The notes under the pieces: model-generated
What the model was told of the DNA's origin: nothing
Databases searched by the model: none
Seen by the model: only the letters and a program-made list of their open reading frames with translations
Program-made: the position numbers and the translations under genes
Part shown: positions 45,204 through 55,097 of the stretch, in pieces
Layout: every line of letters starts with the position of its first letter
How positions within the stretch are numbered: the first letter of the stretch is position 1
Source: Burkholderiales bacterium
GTDB taxonomy: Bacteria; Pseudomonadota; Gammaproteobacteria; Burkholderiales; SG8-39
Direction of reading: 5' to 3'
Length of the DNA: 64,000 nt
Assembly (NCBI GenBank): GCA_017880775.1
Contig: JADGRQ010000009.1
Span: 58,913 to 122,912, forward strand

Positions 45204-46916
45204 ATGAATTCGCCTTCCAATCCGCAGGCCAAGCGCCACATCGGACAGATCCTGATCGACCAGGGGATCCTGACCGAAGACCAATTGCGCATCGCACTGC
45301 TCGAGCAGACCAAGTCGCATGCGCCGGTGGGGCGCCTGCTGGTGCAACTAGGCTTCGTTTCCGAGGCCACGCTGCGCGACGCGCTGTCGGAAAAGCTCGG
45401 GCTGCGGTCGGTCGATCTCGCGCATATCATCGTCGATCCTTCCGCGCTCAAGCTGGTGCCGCGCGACATGGCGCGCCGCTATCGCATTTTTCCGGTCGCG
45501 ATCGATCGCGTGCAGAAGCGGCTCATCGTGGCGCTCGCCGACACCAACAACATCGTCGCCATCGACCAGATGCGCGCCCACCTGAGGGGCGAGTTCGAGG
45601 TCGAGATGCTGCTCGCGGGCGACTCCGAGATAGACCGGGCAATCGATCAGTATTACGGCCACGAATTCTCGATCGACGGCATCCTGCGCGAGATCGAGAC
45701 CGGCGAAGTCGACTACTCCAGCGTCTCAGACGCGGGCGACGAATACAGCCAGCCCGTCGTACGATTGATCTTCGCCCTGCTTGCCGACGCCGTCGAGCGC
45801 GGTGCTTCCGACGTCCATTTCGAGCCCGAGCAGAATTTCCTGCGCATCCGCTACCGCATCGACGGCGTGCTGCGCCAGATCCGCAGCCTGCACAAGACCT
45901 ACTGGCCGGCGATGGCCGTTCGTCTGAAGGTGATGGCCAGGATGAACATCGCCGAGACGCGCGCGCCACAGGACGGGCGCATCTCGGCGACCATGGCCGG
46001 CCGCGCAATCGACTTCCGCGTCGCCAGCCTGCCGACCACGCACGGCGAGAACATCGTGCTGCGCGTTCTCGACCGGCAGAAAGGCATCGTCCCGCTTGAA
46101 AAGCTCGGCCTGGAGGAAGGCACGCTGGAGATCCTCAAGCGCATGATCGCGCGGCCCGAGGGCATCATCCTGGTGACCGGCCCGACCGGCAGCGGTAAGA
46201 CCACGACGCTTTACTCGATCATGAACCACATCAATTCCGACCGGATCAACATCATGACTCTGGAAGACCCGGTCGAATACCCGATGACGCTGATCCGCCA
46301 GACTGCCGTCTCCGAATCCGTAAAGCTGGATTTCGCCAACGGCATACGCGCAATGATGCGCCAGGACCCGGACGTGATCCTGGTGGGCGAGATCCGCGAT
46401 GAGGACACCGCCGATATGGCATTCCGCGCCGCGATGACCGGCCATCAGGTCTACTCGACACTGCATACCAATTCCGCGGTCGGAGCGGTCCCTCGGCTGC
46501 TCGACATCGGCGTGGTGCCGGATGTCATGGCAGGCAACATCATCGGCGTGATCGGCCAGCGGCTGGTGAGAAAGCTGTGCCGCACCTGCCGCCAGGCGTA
46601 CGACCCGGACGCGCGCGAGCGGCGGCTGCTCGGCGCGGCCGAAACCGAGCGTCTCGCCATTTTCCGCGCCGTCGGTTGCGAGCAATGCGACTATCAGGGT
46701 TATCGGGGGCGCATGTCGATCATGGAGATCCTCAAGATCGACGGCACTATCGACGAACTGATCACGCGGCGCGCAACCGCCCGCGAGATCGTCACCGCGG
46801 CCCGCTCCAAGGGGTTCAAGTCGCTGGCGGACGACGGCGTTCGCGTGGTGCGCGCCGGCGTCACCAGCATCGAAGAGCTGATGCGGGTGGTCGATCTCAC
46901 CGATCGGCTAAACTAA
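45204..46916 (+). CDS. mshE: MshE-like pilus assembly ATPase (GspE family)
   Basis: A 570-residue GspE/PilB-family hexameric ATPase powering pilin polymerisation. Two MshEN-type half motifs near the N-terminus (HIGQILIDQGILTEDQLRIAL, about 12-32; PVGRLLVQLGFVSEATLRDAL, about 40-60) suggest cyclic di-GMP control, as shown for Vibrio MshE. Walker A GPTGSGKTT (about 325-333), Asp box (LEDPVEYP), Walker B and His box (THQVYSTLHTNS) are intact, and a zinc tetracysteine is formed by Cys459/462 and Cys492/495. Start ATG 45204; the frame is open upstream. Confidence 0.92.
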   Translation: MNSPSNPQAKRHIGQILIDQGILTEDQLRIALLEQTKSHAPVGRLLVQLGFVSEATLRDALSEKLGLRSVDLAHIIVDPSALKLVPRDMARRYRIFPVAIDRVQKRLIVALADTNNIVAIDQMRAHLRGEFEVEMLLAGDSEIDRAIDQYYGHEFSIDGILREIETGEVDYSSVSDAGDEYSQPVVRLIFALLADAVERGASDVHFEPEQNFLRIRYRIDGVLRQIRSLHKTYWPAMAVRLKVMARMNIAETRAPQDGRISATMAGRAIDFRVASLPTTHGENIVLRVLDRQKGIVPLEKLGLEEGTLEILKRMIARPEGIILVTGPTGSGKTTTLYSIMNHINSDRINIMTLEDPVEYPMTLIRQTAVSESVKLDFANGIRAMMRQDPDVILVGEIRDEDTADMAFRAAMTGHQVYSTLHTNSAVGAVPRLLDIGVVPDVMAGNIIGVIGQRLVRKLCRTCRQAYDPDARERRLLGAAETERLAIFRAVGCEQCDYQGYRGRMSIMEILKIDGTIDELITRRATAREIVTAARSKGFKSLADDGVRVVRAGVTSIEELMRVVDLTDRLN

Positions 46917-46989
46917 ACGGCTCAACTCAAGCGGCTCGAACGAGCGCCTTGCCCCGAGCGCCTGACCTAAGCGCCTGATCCAATCCAAA

Positions 46990-48195
46990 ATGCCACTGTT
47001 CAGTTACAAGGCGGTCGATGTCCAGGGCAAATCGGTGCTCGGCCGCGTCGAAGCGCTCAACCTGTTCGATCTCGAGCAGCGCCTGATCCGGATGGGGCTC
47101 GACCTGGTCTCCGGCGGGCCGAGCCATTCGCGCACGCGCCTGATCGGCGGAGGCAGGATCAAGCGCCAGGACCTGATCAATTTCTGCTTCCACATCGAGC
47201 AACTCGCCTCCGCCGGGGTGCCGATCGTCGAGGGTCTGGTCGACCTGCGCGACAGCGTCGAGAACCCGCGTTTTCGCGAGGTGGTTTCCGGTCTGATCGA
47301 GTCGATCGAGGGCGGGCGCAACCTTTCGCAGGCGCTTGCCGACTACCCGGAAGTGTTCAGCAAGGTGTTCGTCAGCCTGGTGAGCTCGGGCGAACAGACC
47401 GGCAAACTCTCCGAAGTGCTCAAGGCGCTCACCGAGACGCTCAAGTGGGAGGACGAGCTCGCCGCGCAGACCAAGAAGCTGATCATGTACCCGGCGTTCG
47501 TCGGCGGCACGGTGTTGCTGGTGACGTTGTTCCTGATGATCTACCTCGTGCCGCAGATGACCGGCTTCATCCGCAACATGGGGCAGGAAATCCCGCTGCA
47601 GACGCGCATCCTGATCGCGGTTTCCAATTTCACCGTGGATTACTGGTGGGCGATCCTCGCCGCGCCGTTCGCGCTCTGGTTTGGCGTGAAGTTCGCGGCC
47701 GAGAAAGATCCGGGCGTGGCCTTCACCCTCGATCGCTACAAACTGGCGATGCCCCTGCTCGGCCCGATCCTGCGCAAGATAATCCTGTCGCGTTTCGCCG
47801 CCAGCTTCGCGATGATGTATTCCTCGGGTATCACCGTGCTCGATGCGATCCGCTCCTGCGAGGAGATCGTGGCCAACCGGCCGCTGGAGAACGCATTGCG
47901 CACGGTTGGCCAGCAGATCGCCGAAGGCAAGAACCTCACCGCCGCGTTCCAGGACATCGGGCTGTTCCCGCCGCTGGTGATCCGGATGCTGAAAATCGGG
48001 GAGGCCACCGGCGGCCTCGATACGGCGCTGCTCAACGTCAGCTACTTCTACAACCGGGAGGTGAAGGATTCGATCGGCAAGGCGCAGGCGATGATCGAGC
48101 CTGCGCTGACGCTGGTGCTCGGCGCAATCCTCGGATGGGTAATGCTGTCGGTGCTCGGCCCGGTCTACGACACCATCAGCAAGATGAAGTACTGA
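46990..48195 (+). CDS. mshG: MshG-like inner-membrane assembly protein (GspF family)
   Basis: A 401-residue GspF/PilC-family platform protein: two homologous cytoplasmic GspF domains (about 65-190 and 268-390) and three membrane helices (about 170-190, 217-240, 370-395). It starts PLFSYKAVDVQGKSVLGRVEA, as is typical. It works with the mshE ATPase to insert or remove pilins. A 73-base gap separates it from mshE. Confidence 0.92.
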   Translation: MPLFSYKAVDVQGKSVLGRVEALNLFDLEQRLIRMGLDLVSGGPSHSRTRLIGGGRIKRQDLINFCFHIEQLASAGVPIVEGLVDLRDSVENPRFREVVSGLIESIEGGRNLSQALADYPEVFSKVFVSLVSSGEQTGKLSEVLKALTETLKWEDELAAQTKKLIMYPAFVGGTVLLVTLFLMIYLVPQMTGFIRNMGQEIPLQTRILIAVSNFTVDYWWAILAAPFALWFGVKFAAEKDPGVAFTLDRYKLAMPLLGPILRKIILSRFAASFAMMYSSGITVLDAIRSCEEIVANRPLENALRTVGQQIAEGKNLTAAFQDIGLFPPLVIRMLKIGEATGGLDTALLNVSYFYNREVKDSIGKAQAMIEPALTLVLGAILGWVMLSVLGPVYDTISKMKY

Positions 48196-48208
48196 TCGGG
48201 AAGCGCGC

Positions 48209-49792
48209 ATGGCGGACCGCCGAATCCTCTATTTCAACACCGACCGGCACGCCGTGTTCCGCTCCAGCGGCGGCAAGCTGGAACAGGAGGCGACTTTTGC
48301 GACGGACGACGCGGGTGCGGCGGATTTCCGCAGCTATCTCGCCGCGCACAAGGGCTCGTTGTTCTCGGTGCTGGCGGATCTCGCCGGCGAGGATTTCCAC
48401 GAAGAGTCGATCCCCTATCTGCGCGGCGCCGATCGGCAGAACATCATCCAGCGGCGCCTGGCCCAGCGCTACCGCGACACCCGGCTCGCTGCCGCGCTCA
48501 CGCTCGGCACGGTCACCACTGAAAGGCGCAACGAACGTCTGCTGCTCGCGTCGTTCACCAACACGCTGCAGTTCACGCCGTGGCTCGATGCGCTGAGCGA
48601 CGCGGGGGCGAGGCTCGCGGGCGTGTTTTCGGTGCCATTGATCGCGCCGCGACTCGCGGCCCTGCTCGGAAACCGGGGCAAGCATTGCTTCGTCGTGACG
48701 GAGCATCGCACCGGATTGCGGCAGAGCTTCCTCGAGAACGGCAAGCTGCGCTTCGCGCGCCTGGAGCGCACCGTGGAGATGTCTCCCGAGGCGCTGGCCC
48801 TGTTCGCGCGCTCGGAAACCTACCGTCTGGCGCAGTACCTCGGCACGCTGCGCGCGCTGCCGCGCGACAGCGGCCCGATCCAGGTATTTGCAATCGCTCC
48901 GCCGGGCCAATTGCCCGCGTTCCAACAGACCCTCACTTCGGACGCGCGCCTGACGTTCCGCAGCTTCGACCTCCGCGCGGCCGCGAAGGCGATCGGTTTG
49001 AAACGCCTGAACCCCGCGCTCGGTGCCGAGCAGCTCTTCCTGCATCTGGCAGCGACTCACCCGCCGAGGGAGCAGTTCGCGCGCGTCGAGGACCGGCGCA
49101 GCTTCCGCCTCTGGCAATTGCAGCGCGGCATCCTCGGCGTCGGCATCATCGGTTTCACGGCGTGCGCGACGGCGGCCGGTCTGCGCTGGCTGGACATTTC
49201 GGACGTTCGGGACCAGATCGCGCTCCAGCAACTCGAGACGCGCACCGCGGAGCGCGAGTACGAGCGGATTACGTCACAGTTCCCCGTGACGCGCACCACG
49301 TCGGACAATCTCAAGGCGACGGTCAACGAGTTTCGCAACCTCGCGATGCGCACTGCGTTCCCGCAGCCCGCGTTCGAGTACGTTTCTCGCGCGCTCGATC
49401 AGTTCCCGCAAATCGAGATCGATTCCCTCGACTGGCAGGTCGGCAAGGCCGATCCGCTGATGAAGGGTCCCGCCAAGCCGACCGCCCAGGCGCAGGCGAG
49501 CGCGGCACTGACCGCGACGCCGGGAGCCGCGCAACCGGCCGCGGAACAGTTCCAGATCATCGTCATCGGCGGGCGCGTCAACGCGACGCAGCGATCGGAT
49601 TATCGCGGCATTACCGCGCAGGTACAGCGTTTTTCCGATGCGCTGCGCACCGACCAGGCCTGGCAGATCATCCGGACCCGGCTGCCCTTCGACACGACCT
49701 CGGACGGGACCCTTTCGGGCGACATCGGGCAGTCCGACGGCGGCGACACCCCGCGCTTTGAAATCGCGCTCGCGCGCAGGATCGGCAAATGA
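48209..49792 (+). CDS. MshI-like / PilM-PilN-like assembly protein
   Basis: A 527-residue protein with a cytoplasmic N-terminal part (about 1-305) resembling an actin-like PilM/GspL domain without clear nucleotide motifs, one membrane helix (GILGVGIIGFTACATAAGLRWL, about 308-329) and a periplasmic coiled-coil plus ferredoxin-like domain as in PilN. This joins the roles of PilM and PilN in one chain, like GspL and MshI. It is followed, with a 4-base overlap, by a PilO-like gene. Low direct similarity; the call rests on topology and order. Confidence 0.7.
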   Translation: MADRRILYFNTDRHAVFRSSGGKLEQEATFATDDAGAADFRSYLAAHKGSLFSVLADLAGEDFHEESIPYLRGADRQNIIQRRLAQRYRDTRLAAALTLGTVTTERRNERLLLASFTNTLQFTPWLDALSDAGARLAGVFSVPLIAPRLAALLGNRGKHCFVVTEHRTGLRQSFLENGKLRFARLERTVEMSPEALALFARSETYRLAQYLGTLRALPRDSGPIQVFAIAPPGQLPAFQQTLTSDARLTFRSFDLRAAAKAIGLKRLNPALGAEQLFLHLAATHPPREQFARVEDRRSFRLWQLQRGILGVGIIGFTACATAAGLRWLDISDVRDQIALQQLETRTAEREYERITSQFPVTRTTSDNLKATVNEFRNLAMRTAFPQPAFEYVSRALDQFPQIEIDSLDWQVGKADPLMKGPAKPTAQAQASAALTATPGAAQPAAEQFQIIVIGGRVNATQRSDYRGITAQVQRFSDALRTDQAWQIIRTRLPFDTTSDGTLSGDIGQSDGGDTPRFEIALARRIGK

Positions 49793-50403
49793 ACCTGACC
49801 TCCGCCGAACTGCGCAAGCTCGTCGTTCCGCTGGTCCTGACGCTGGCCCTGCTCGCTGCGGGCACCGCGTTGCTCGGGTGGATGAAACGCGAGTTGGTGC
49901 GGTCGAACGCGCAGCTTGCTGCGGCGAAGACCGAGCGCAACCAGAGCCGCGGGCGCCTCGCTCGCATCAGCGACGAGGAGCGCGAGGTAAAGGAAAGGAT
50001 GGAGGTTTACCAGCAGCTCGATCAGGCCGGGATCCTCGGCGAGGAGCACCGGCTCGAATGGGCGGACGCCATCGCGCACATCCGCACCACGCGCGAGCTG
50101 CTCGACCTGCGCTACCGCATCGAGCCGCAGAAACCGCTGGTCTCGGTTCCGGGAAAACCCGCCAACGTGGACTTCTTCGCCAGCACGATGAAGGTGGACA
50201 TCGCGCTGCTGCACGAGGGCGACCTCCTCGCGTTTCTGCGCGACCTGCGCGATTCCGGCAACCAGTACACGGCGGTGCAGCGTTGCAGTCTGGTGCGCTC
50301 GGGCGCATCGCAAGGGACCCTGCTGTCGCTCGCCCCGCGTTTGCGGGCGCAGTGCGAGATTCACCTGATCACCATCATCGACCGGGCCGCGAAACCCTCA
50401 TGA
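49789..50403 (+). CDS. PilO/MshJ-like assembly protein
   Basis: A 204-residue protein with a short cytoplasmic N-terminus, one membrane helix (KLVVPLVLTLALLAAGTALLGW, about 8-29), a coiled coil (about 30-75) and a periplasmic ferredoxin-like domain: the layout of PilO and MshJ. With the preceding PilN-like protein it should form the inner-membrane alignment complex. ATGA overlaps at both ends. Confidence 0.72.
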   Translation: MNLTSAELRKLVVPLVLTLALLAAGTALLGWMKRELVRSNAQLAAAKTERNQSRGRLARISDEEREVKERMEVYQQLDQAGILGEEHRLEWADAIAHIRTTRELLDLRYRIEPQKPLVSVPGKPANVDFFASTMKVDIALLHEGDLLAFLRDLRDSGNQYTAVQRCSLVRSGASQGTLLSLAPRLRAQCEIHLITIIDRAAKPS

Positions 50404-50855
50404 AGCACGCCACCACGCTGATGGTTCTGATCGCGATCCTCGCGTTCGCCTGCGCGCCGTTCGCGCGCGCCGAGGAACTGGGTCGCCTGTTCCTCACGCC
50501 GGAACAGCGCAGCGCGCTCGATGCGCGCCGCAAGGCGCGGCTGCCGGATACACCTCAGGCGGTGATCGTCGAGTCGGCCGCGACGACGCGCATCGATGGA
50601 TACGTGAAGCGCGGCAACGAACGCTCGACCATATGGGTGAACGGCCAGGCGCAGGACGGGGGTGCGCAGCAGGAGGGGTTGCGCGTGCTGCCGCGCCGCA
50701 CCGATCCTTCGCGCGTGACGGTCGAGATTGACGACGGCGCACGGAGCATCGATCTCAAGATCGGCCAGTCCCTCGACCGTGCGACCGGCGAGGTCAGGGA
50801 TCCGCTGCGCGGCGGCAAGGCGGCGCCCTATGTGCCGCCGCAGCGCAGTCGCTGA
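50400..50855 (+). CDS. MshK-like secreted assembly protein
   Basis: A 151-residue periplasmic protein with a signal peptide (MKHATTLMVLIAILAFACAPFARA) and a small C-terminal domain with ERSTIWVNGQAQ, a segment also found in MshK and in general-secretion accessory proteins. In PilP/MshK fashion it may link the inner-membrane complex to the secretin. Start ATG 50400 overlaps the previous stop. Confidence 0.65.
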   Translation: MKHATTLMVLIAILAFACAPFARAEELGRLFLTPEQRSALDARRKARLPDTPQAVIVESAATTRIDGYVKRGNERSTIWVNGQAQDGGAQQEGLRVLPRRTDPSRVTVEIDDGARSIDLKIGQSLDRATGEVRDPLRGGKAAPYVPPQRSR

Positions 50856-50863
50856 CCGGCACA

Positions 50864-52525
50864 ATGCGAAGCACGCCGGTGCGCCGGATTCGCAATTTTC
50901 CGAGCGGGCAGCGAGGCGCAGCACTCATCCTGATGGTCGCGATCCTGATCGTCGGCGTTGCATGGTCCATGATCGGCGCTCTGGGCAAGGCGGCGCCCAG
51001 CCACGCGGAACTCGATATCCGCACGGCCCAGGCGCTTCAGGCGGCGAAACGGGCGCTGCTTGGCTACGTGGCGCAGTATGCCGCGCGGACGAATTTCGAC
51101 GTACCGGGACGACTGCCGTGCCCCGAAAGCAAGAATTCAATTGGCGACCCGAACAACGAGGGACAGGCCGCGAGTTCGTGCAGCAACACGGTGCCTGTAG
51201 TCGGACGATTGCCCTGGGAGACGCTCGGAGTCGACAAGATCCTCGACAGTAACGGCGAACCGCTCTGGTACATGCTGAGCCCGGGATTCCACCCACTGCC
51301 ACCATCGCCAATCAACTTCGGCACCCCTGCGCAGTTGTCCCTTGACGGGACCGCAATGGTGGCAATCATCATCGCACCCGGTAGAGCTCTCGATACGCTG
51401 CCCGTAATCGGAACCCCAATCACGGGTTGCAACAAAGTCAACCAGACACAGTTCTCCAACCGTTACGTCCCCCCTCTTGACCCGACCAAGTTCTTCGAGT
51501 GCGGGGACATTGTCCTCGGAAGTTTTCTGACGCTCGGCACATCACCCTGGAGCAACGACCGCGCAATCGGGATCACCGCCGCCGAATGGGCCGACGCGAT
51601 CAGCGGCGCGGTGGCCGACCGGTTGCAGCGGACGGTGGCCCCCGTGCTCGCCGGTTGGGACCAAGCCGAATACACAGCGCGCGGCAAGAGCTGGGGTGTG
51701 ACTCACGTCCTGCCGTATTTGCCGTTCGCATCGACATTCTCCGATCCGGCCACAAATGTCTGGTGCGGCGACGCCAATGTTCGTGAGGGCCTGCTCCCGA
51801 TCGCGACGCAGGCACAAGGCTGCACGAATGACTGGAGCGGAAGCGTATCGCTGGTTTCGGGGTTGACCAGCCTCCCCTGCACCAACGCGGGGGCATACCT
51901 TAGCTGTTTTTTCCAGAATTTGCTTGGCACGCCACCGTTTTCGGCACGAATCACCGCCACCGCACTGCGAATCGCCGGGAGTTACCGCAGCACCATCGCG
52001 TCCTCCGACATCACCGCGACCGGCGGCGGCACCGCGACAGTTTCGATGTCTCTCTCCTCTGCGACCGGAGCAGCGACCGCTATCGTCGACGTATCGTGGC
52101 CACCCGGCCTCCCATCTCTCGTGGAGGTGCGCGTTCCGCACCCGCTCGATGCGGCCGTGCTTTCGGATCCACAATTGCAGTGGTTCCTAAACAACAATTG
52201 GAATCGCTACACCTACTATGCCGTTGCGCAGGGTGTGACGGCCGGCGCCACACCGCCCTGCGCGGGCATCACTTGCCTGACCGCCAACGGTCTTTCGGAC
52301 ACCGGAAACCCGAACGACAAGCGCTTCGTGCTCGTCCTGATGGGGCGTGCGCTCGCCACCCAATCCCAGCCCAGTAACGACCCAGCGCAATATATCGAGT
52401 CACACAGCTTTGGCACCGCAGTGTTTAGTGCCTCGATTGTGACGACCACCTTCAACGACCGGATCGCCGCCTGTCCGTTCCAGTACACGCCCCAGTCCGG
52501 CATTCCGATCCCACTATGCAACTGA
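50864..52525 (+). CDS. Large PilX-like pseudopilin with LPCP motif
   Basis: A 553-residue protein. The N-terminus SGQRGAALILMVAILIVG is a type IV-like prepilin helix with a G/A cleavage point but no Glu at position +5 of the mature chain. A segment ALLGYVAQYAARTNFDVPGRLPCPE (about 63-87) shares ALLG and RLPCP with the next gene product. The rest is a large Gly/Ser/Thr/Pro-rich exported domain with ten or more cysteines. It takes the place of MshO/MshP/MshQ-type genes. Its end overlaps the next start by 10 bases. No function can be given beyond minor pilin or tip adhesin. Confidence 0.65.
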   Translation: MRSTPVRRIRNFPSGQRGAALILMVAILIVGVAWSMIGALGKAAPSHAELDIRTAQALQAAKRALLGYVAQYAARTNFDVPGRLPCPESKNSIGDPNNEGQAASSCSNTVPVVGRLPWETLGVDKILDSNGEPLWYMLSPGFHPLPPSPINFGTPAQLSLDGTAMVAIIIAPGRALDTLPVIGTPITGCNKVNQTQFSNRYVPPLDPTKFFECGDIVLGSFLTLGTSPWSNDRAIGITAAEWADAISGAVADRLQRTVAPVLAGWDQAEYTARGKSWGVTHVLPYLPFASTFSDPATNVWCGDANVREGLLPIATQAQGCTNDWSGSVSLVSGLTSLPCTNAGAYLSCFFQNLLGTPPFSARITATALRIAGSYRSTIASSDITATGGGTATVSMSLSSATGAATAIVDVSWPPGLPSLVEVRVPHPLDAAVLSDPQLQWFLNNNWNRYTYYAVAQGVTAGATPPCAGITCLTANGLSDTGNPNDKRFVLVLMGRALATQSQPSNDPAQYIESHSFGTAVFSASIVTTTFNDRIAACPFQYTPQSGIPIPLCN

Positions 52526-53322
52526 CGGGCGTTCACTTTTTCGGACGCGCATGCCGGGGGTTCACCCTCACGGAGATGGCGGTCGTGTTCGCCATCGTGG
52601 CCCTGCTGATGGGTGGAGCGATGATGACGCTGTCGGCGCAAATCGAGCAGCGCAACCAAACGGAAACGCGCCGGCGGCTCGACGCAGCGGTGGAGGCGCT
52701 GCTCGGTTTCGCGATCGTCAACCGCAGGCTCCCTTGTCCCGCGACCATTACGGGCGACGAGGCGATCAATCTGCCCGGCACGTCCGCAACCGGCGGGACA
52801 TGCGCCACGAACTTCAACGGGTTTCTTCCGGCCCGGACCATCGGATTTCAACCGGTCGACAGCCAGGGATACGGCCTCGACGCATGGGACAACCGGATCC
52901 GCTACGTCGTTTCGAGCGCCACTCCCACTGGCTGCACGAACCCCCCCGCAACGCCGCCCTTAATGCCCTTCACCTCTGTCCTTAACCTCAAGGCAAACGG
53001 CGTGAGTTGCCTGCCGAACGACATCGACATCTGTGCGAGCGCTGCCCCCCCCACGTCTGCCACGTCCTGCAACAGCAGCGCTAATCGAGTCGTCACCGCG
53101 GGCACGGTAGTCCTGATCGTTTTCTCAACCGGCAAAAACGGAAGGATGCCGGTCGCGCTGCAGGGTCCCGATGAACTCGCGAATACGCTCGGCAACCAGG
53201 TGTTCGTCAGTCGGCTGCCGGGAACCACGGAAACCGGGGGCGGCGCTTACGACGACATCATGCTCTGGGTTCCAGTCGGCGTGCTCTACTCGCGCCTGAT
53301 TTCCGCAGGCGTGCTGCCTTAG
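52516..53322 (+). CDS. Type IV pseudopilin with LPCP motif
   Basis: A 268-residue prepilin: leader ending CRG, cleavage G15/F16, mature start FTLTEMAVVFAIVALLMGG with Glu at +5, as prepilin peptidase requires. AVEALLGFAIVNRRLPCPA (about 55-73) repeats the ALLG...RLPCP feature of the preceding protein, so the pair is probably related and probably functions together. Several paired cysteines follow. Its stop overlaps the convergent kinase stop by 3 bases. No prepilin peptidase (pilD) is in the window. Confidence 0.75.
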   Translation: MQLTGVHFFGRACRGFTLTEMAVVFAIVALLMGGAMMTLSAQIEQRNQTETRRRLDAAVEALLGFAIVNRRLPCPATITGDEAINLPGTSATGGTCATNFNGFLPARTIGFQPVDSQGYGLDAWDNRIRYVVSSATPTGCTNPPATPPLMPFTSVLNLKANGVSCLPNDIDICASAAPPTSATSCNSSANRVVTAGTVVLIVFSTGKNGRMPVALQGPDELANTLGNQVFVSRLPGTTETGGGAYDDIMLWVPVGVLYSRLISAGVLP

Positions 53323-55097
53323 CCCAGCGCCCTGGTCTCCACTGCCTTCGACGTGGGCGGGCTCGGAGAGACTGGCCCCGAAAGCAGGAAACACACCTCG
53401 CCGTCGCGGTTGCGCTCGATCGCGAGCGTGTAGCCGCCCGCCGCGGCGTGGCGCGCGGCCTGATACAGCCCGATGCCCAGCCCCCTTGCCGAGCGCACCG
53501 GCGCGCGCAGCAGCAGCCGCTCGACCTCGGGCGGCACCGCGTCCCCCGTATCGCAGACGCGCAACGCGAGCGCAGCGCCGCATTCGAGCGAAACGCGGAT
53601 GCTCACCGCCAACCCGGCATGGCGCTTGGAAATCGCGTTCTGCAACAGGTTGTCCGCGACGCTGTCGGCAATTGAACGCGGCAGCACGGCGCCCGGGGCA
53701 AGGCGCGCCTCGGCGAATTCGACGCCCCGCCCCCGATAATGCTCCTGCAGCCCCACCCACCACGCGTCCGCCGGGACGTACTGCTCGTCTTCGGTCCGCG
53801 GGCGCTGCAGCTTGTCGAGCGTGGCCGACAGACGTTGCGCGATCACCGGCAGCTGACGCCGGATCAGCGCCTGCAGCTCAGGGGAATCCGCGCGGGCGTC
53901 CTGCCCGGCCACCGCACACAGCGCGTTCAGCGACTGGAGCAGGTTCTTGACGTCGTGGGTAAGACGCGCGCCGGTCTCGTGCACCGCCAACACATAACTC
54001 TGCTGTTGCAGCTTCTGCTCGCGCAGCTTGGCGAGATAGAACTCGCCGAGCAGCTGGCCGAGCAGGCGCAGGTGCCAGAGCAGCGCCGGACTGGCGCGGT
54101 GGCGCGAATAGATGGTGAGCGCGACTTCGGCGTTCTCGTATTCCACCGCGAACCCGCTCACCTCGCCATGCTGGCCCCCGTCGTGGGCGGTGCGCCAGGC
54201 CGCGCCGCTCACCCAGTTCAGCCGCGTGAGCCCGGCGATGCTCTCTGCGAGAAAGCGCTCCGGACTCGACTCGACCTGCGACAGTTCGGCGAGGAAATAC
54301 AGCCACTTCTCGACCGGCAGGCCGATAGAGAACACGTAGCGCGAGAAAAACACGTTCAACCCCGCGAAACCGGTGCGCGGGTTCCACGCCAGGCCGATCA
54401 GAAACACGCTGCCGGCGATCAGGAAAATCGTATAGGTGAGCGCCTCGAGGTAGCTGGTGCGGCCGAGCGTCATAAAGGTGAAACTGCCCAGGATCACCAG
54501 GCCGAGCAACAGCATCAAGAATACGCTGTAGAGGAAGTCGATCGCCTGCGGGGCCTCGGCCGGTTCAGCTTCGGTCGGCAGCAACATCATCACTACGAAC
54601 AACACCGGGAGCCCGTACTGCGCGCCGAGCCGAACCTCGCCGATGATTTCCTGACGCGGCGCGATTCCCGGGAGCAGTTCGACCGCGAGCAGGGCGAGCA
54701 GGTACAGCAGCACCAGCATGTAGTAGCGCCGCTGCCAGCGCTCCTGGTGCAAAAACACCTTGCCGCCGACCACTCCGGCAAGCACGCACACCCAGAACAC
54801 GAGCAGCCATGCATTGAGCCACAGCATCACGGTCACGGCACCCAGCGCAATCAGGGCAAGTTGGATGCCCTTGACCCGGTAGTGGCCACGCACCAGTGGC
54901 TGCCAGATCAGCAGCAGCCCGAGGTGCGCGAGCAACAGCGCCCGGGCCCAGATGTCGGCCGGCCCGCGAAACGCCGCGACGTGCAGCAGGGCCAGCATTG
55001 CGACCACCACGAACCGCCCGTAACGCTGGTTGAACGCGAGCGCGGCATTTGCCAGGCGGGTGAACATCGGCAGGGGCGGGCTCGTGATCACTTGCAT
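53319..55097 (-). CDS. Membrane sensor histidine kinase, PrsK-like
   Basis: A 592-residue kinase with about eight to ten N-terminal membrane helices (about 25-260), a GAF-like region (about 280-370) and a C-terminal transmitter. Phosphoacceptor His381 is in LTHDVKNLLQSLN, close to the THDLKN box of PrsK kinases; N box DNLLQNA, G1 CDTGDA and G2 GLGIGL are intact. It is convergent with the pilus genes and 74 bases divergent from the ABC permease. It likely signals to the response regulator at 39018. Start ATG 55097; Met at 55067 is an alternative. Confidence 0.82.
   Translation of the reverse strand: MQVITSPPLPMFTRLANAALAFNQRYGRFVVVAMLALLHVAAFRGPADIWARALLLAHLGLLLIWQPLVRGHYRVKGIQLALIALGAVTVMLWLNAWLLVFWVCVLAGVVGGKVFLHQERWQRRYYMLVLLYLLALLAVELLPGIAPRQEIIGEVRLGAQYGLPVLFVVMMLLPTEAEPAEAPQAIDFLYSVFLMLLLGLVILGSFTFMTLGRTSYLEALTYTIFLIAGSVFLIGLAWNPRTGFAGLNVFFSRYVFSIGLPVEKWLYFLAELSQVESSPERFLAESIAGLTRLNWVSGAAWRTAHDGGQHGEVSGFAVEYENAEVALTIYSRHRASPALLWHLRLLGQLLGEFYLAKLREQKLQQQSYVLAVHETGARLTHDVKNLLQSLNALCAVAGQDARADSPELQALIRRQLPVIAQRLSATLDKLQRPRTEDEQYVPADAWWVGLQEHYRGRGVEFAEARLAPGAVLPRSIADSVADNLLQNAISKRHAGLAVSIRVSLECGAALALRVCDTGDAVPPEVERLLLRAPVRSARGLGIGLYQAARHAAAGGYTLAIERNRDGEVCFLLSGPVSPSPPTSKAVETRALG

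Noticed and set aside
40502..53322. Type II secretion system
   Set aside because: ATPase, secretin and platform fit both systems, but MshM-, MshN-like proteins and gene order point to MSHA, and there is no gspC-D-E-F-G-H series.
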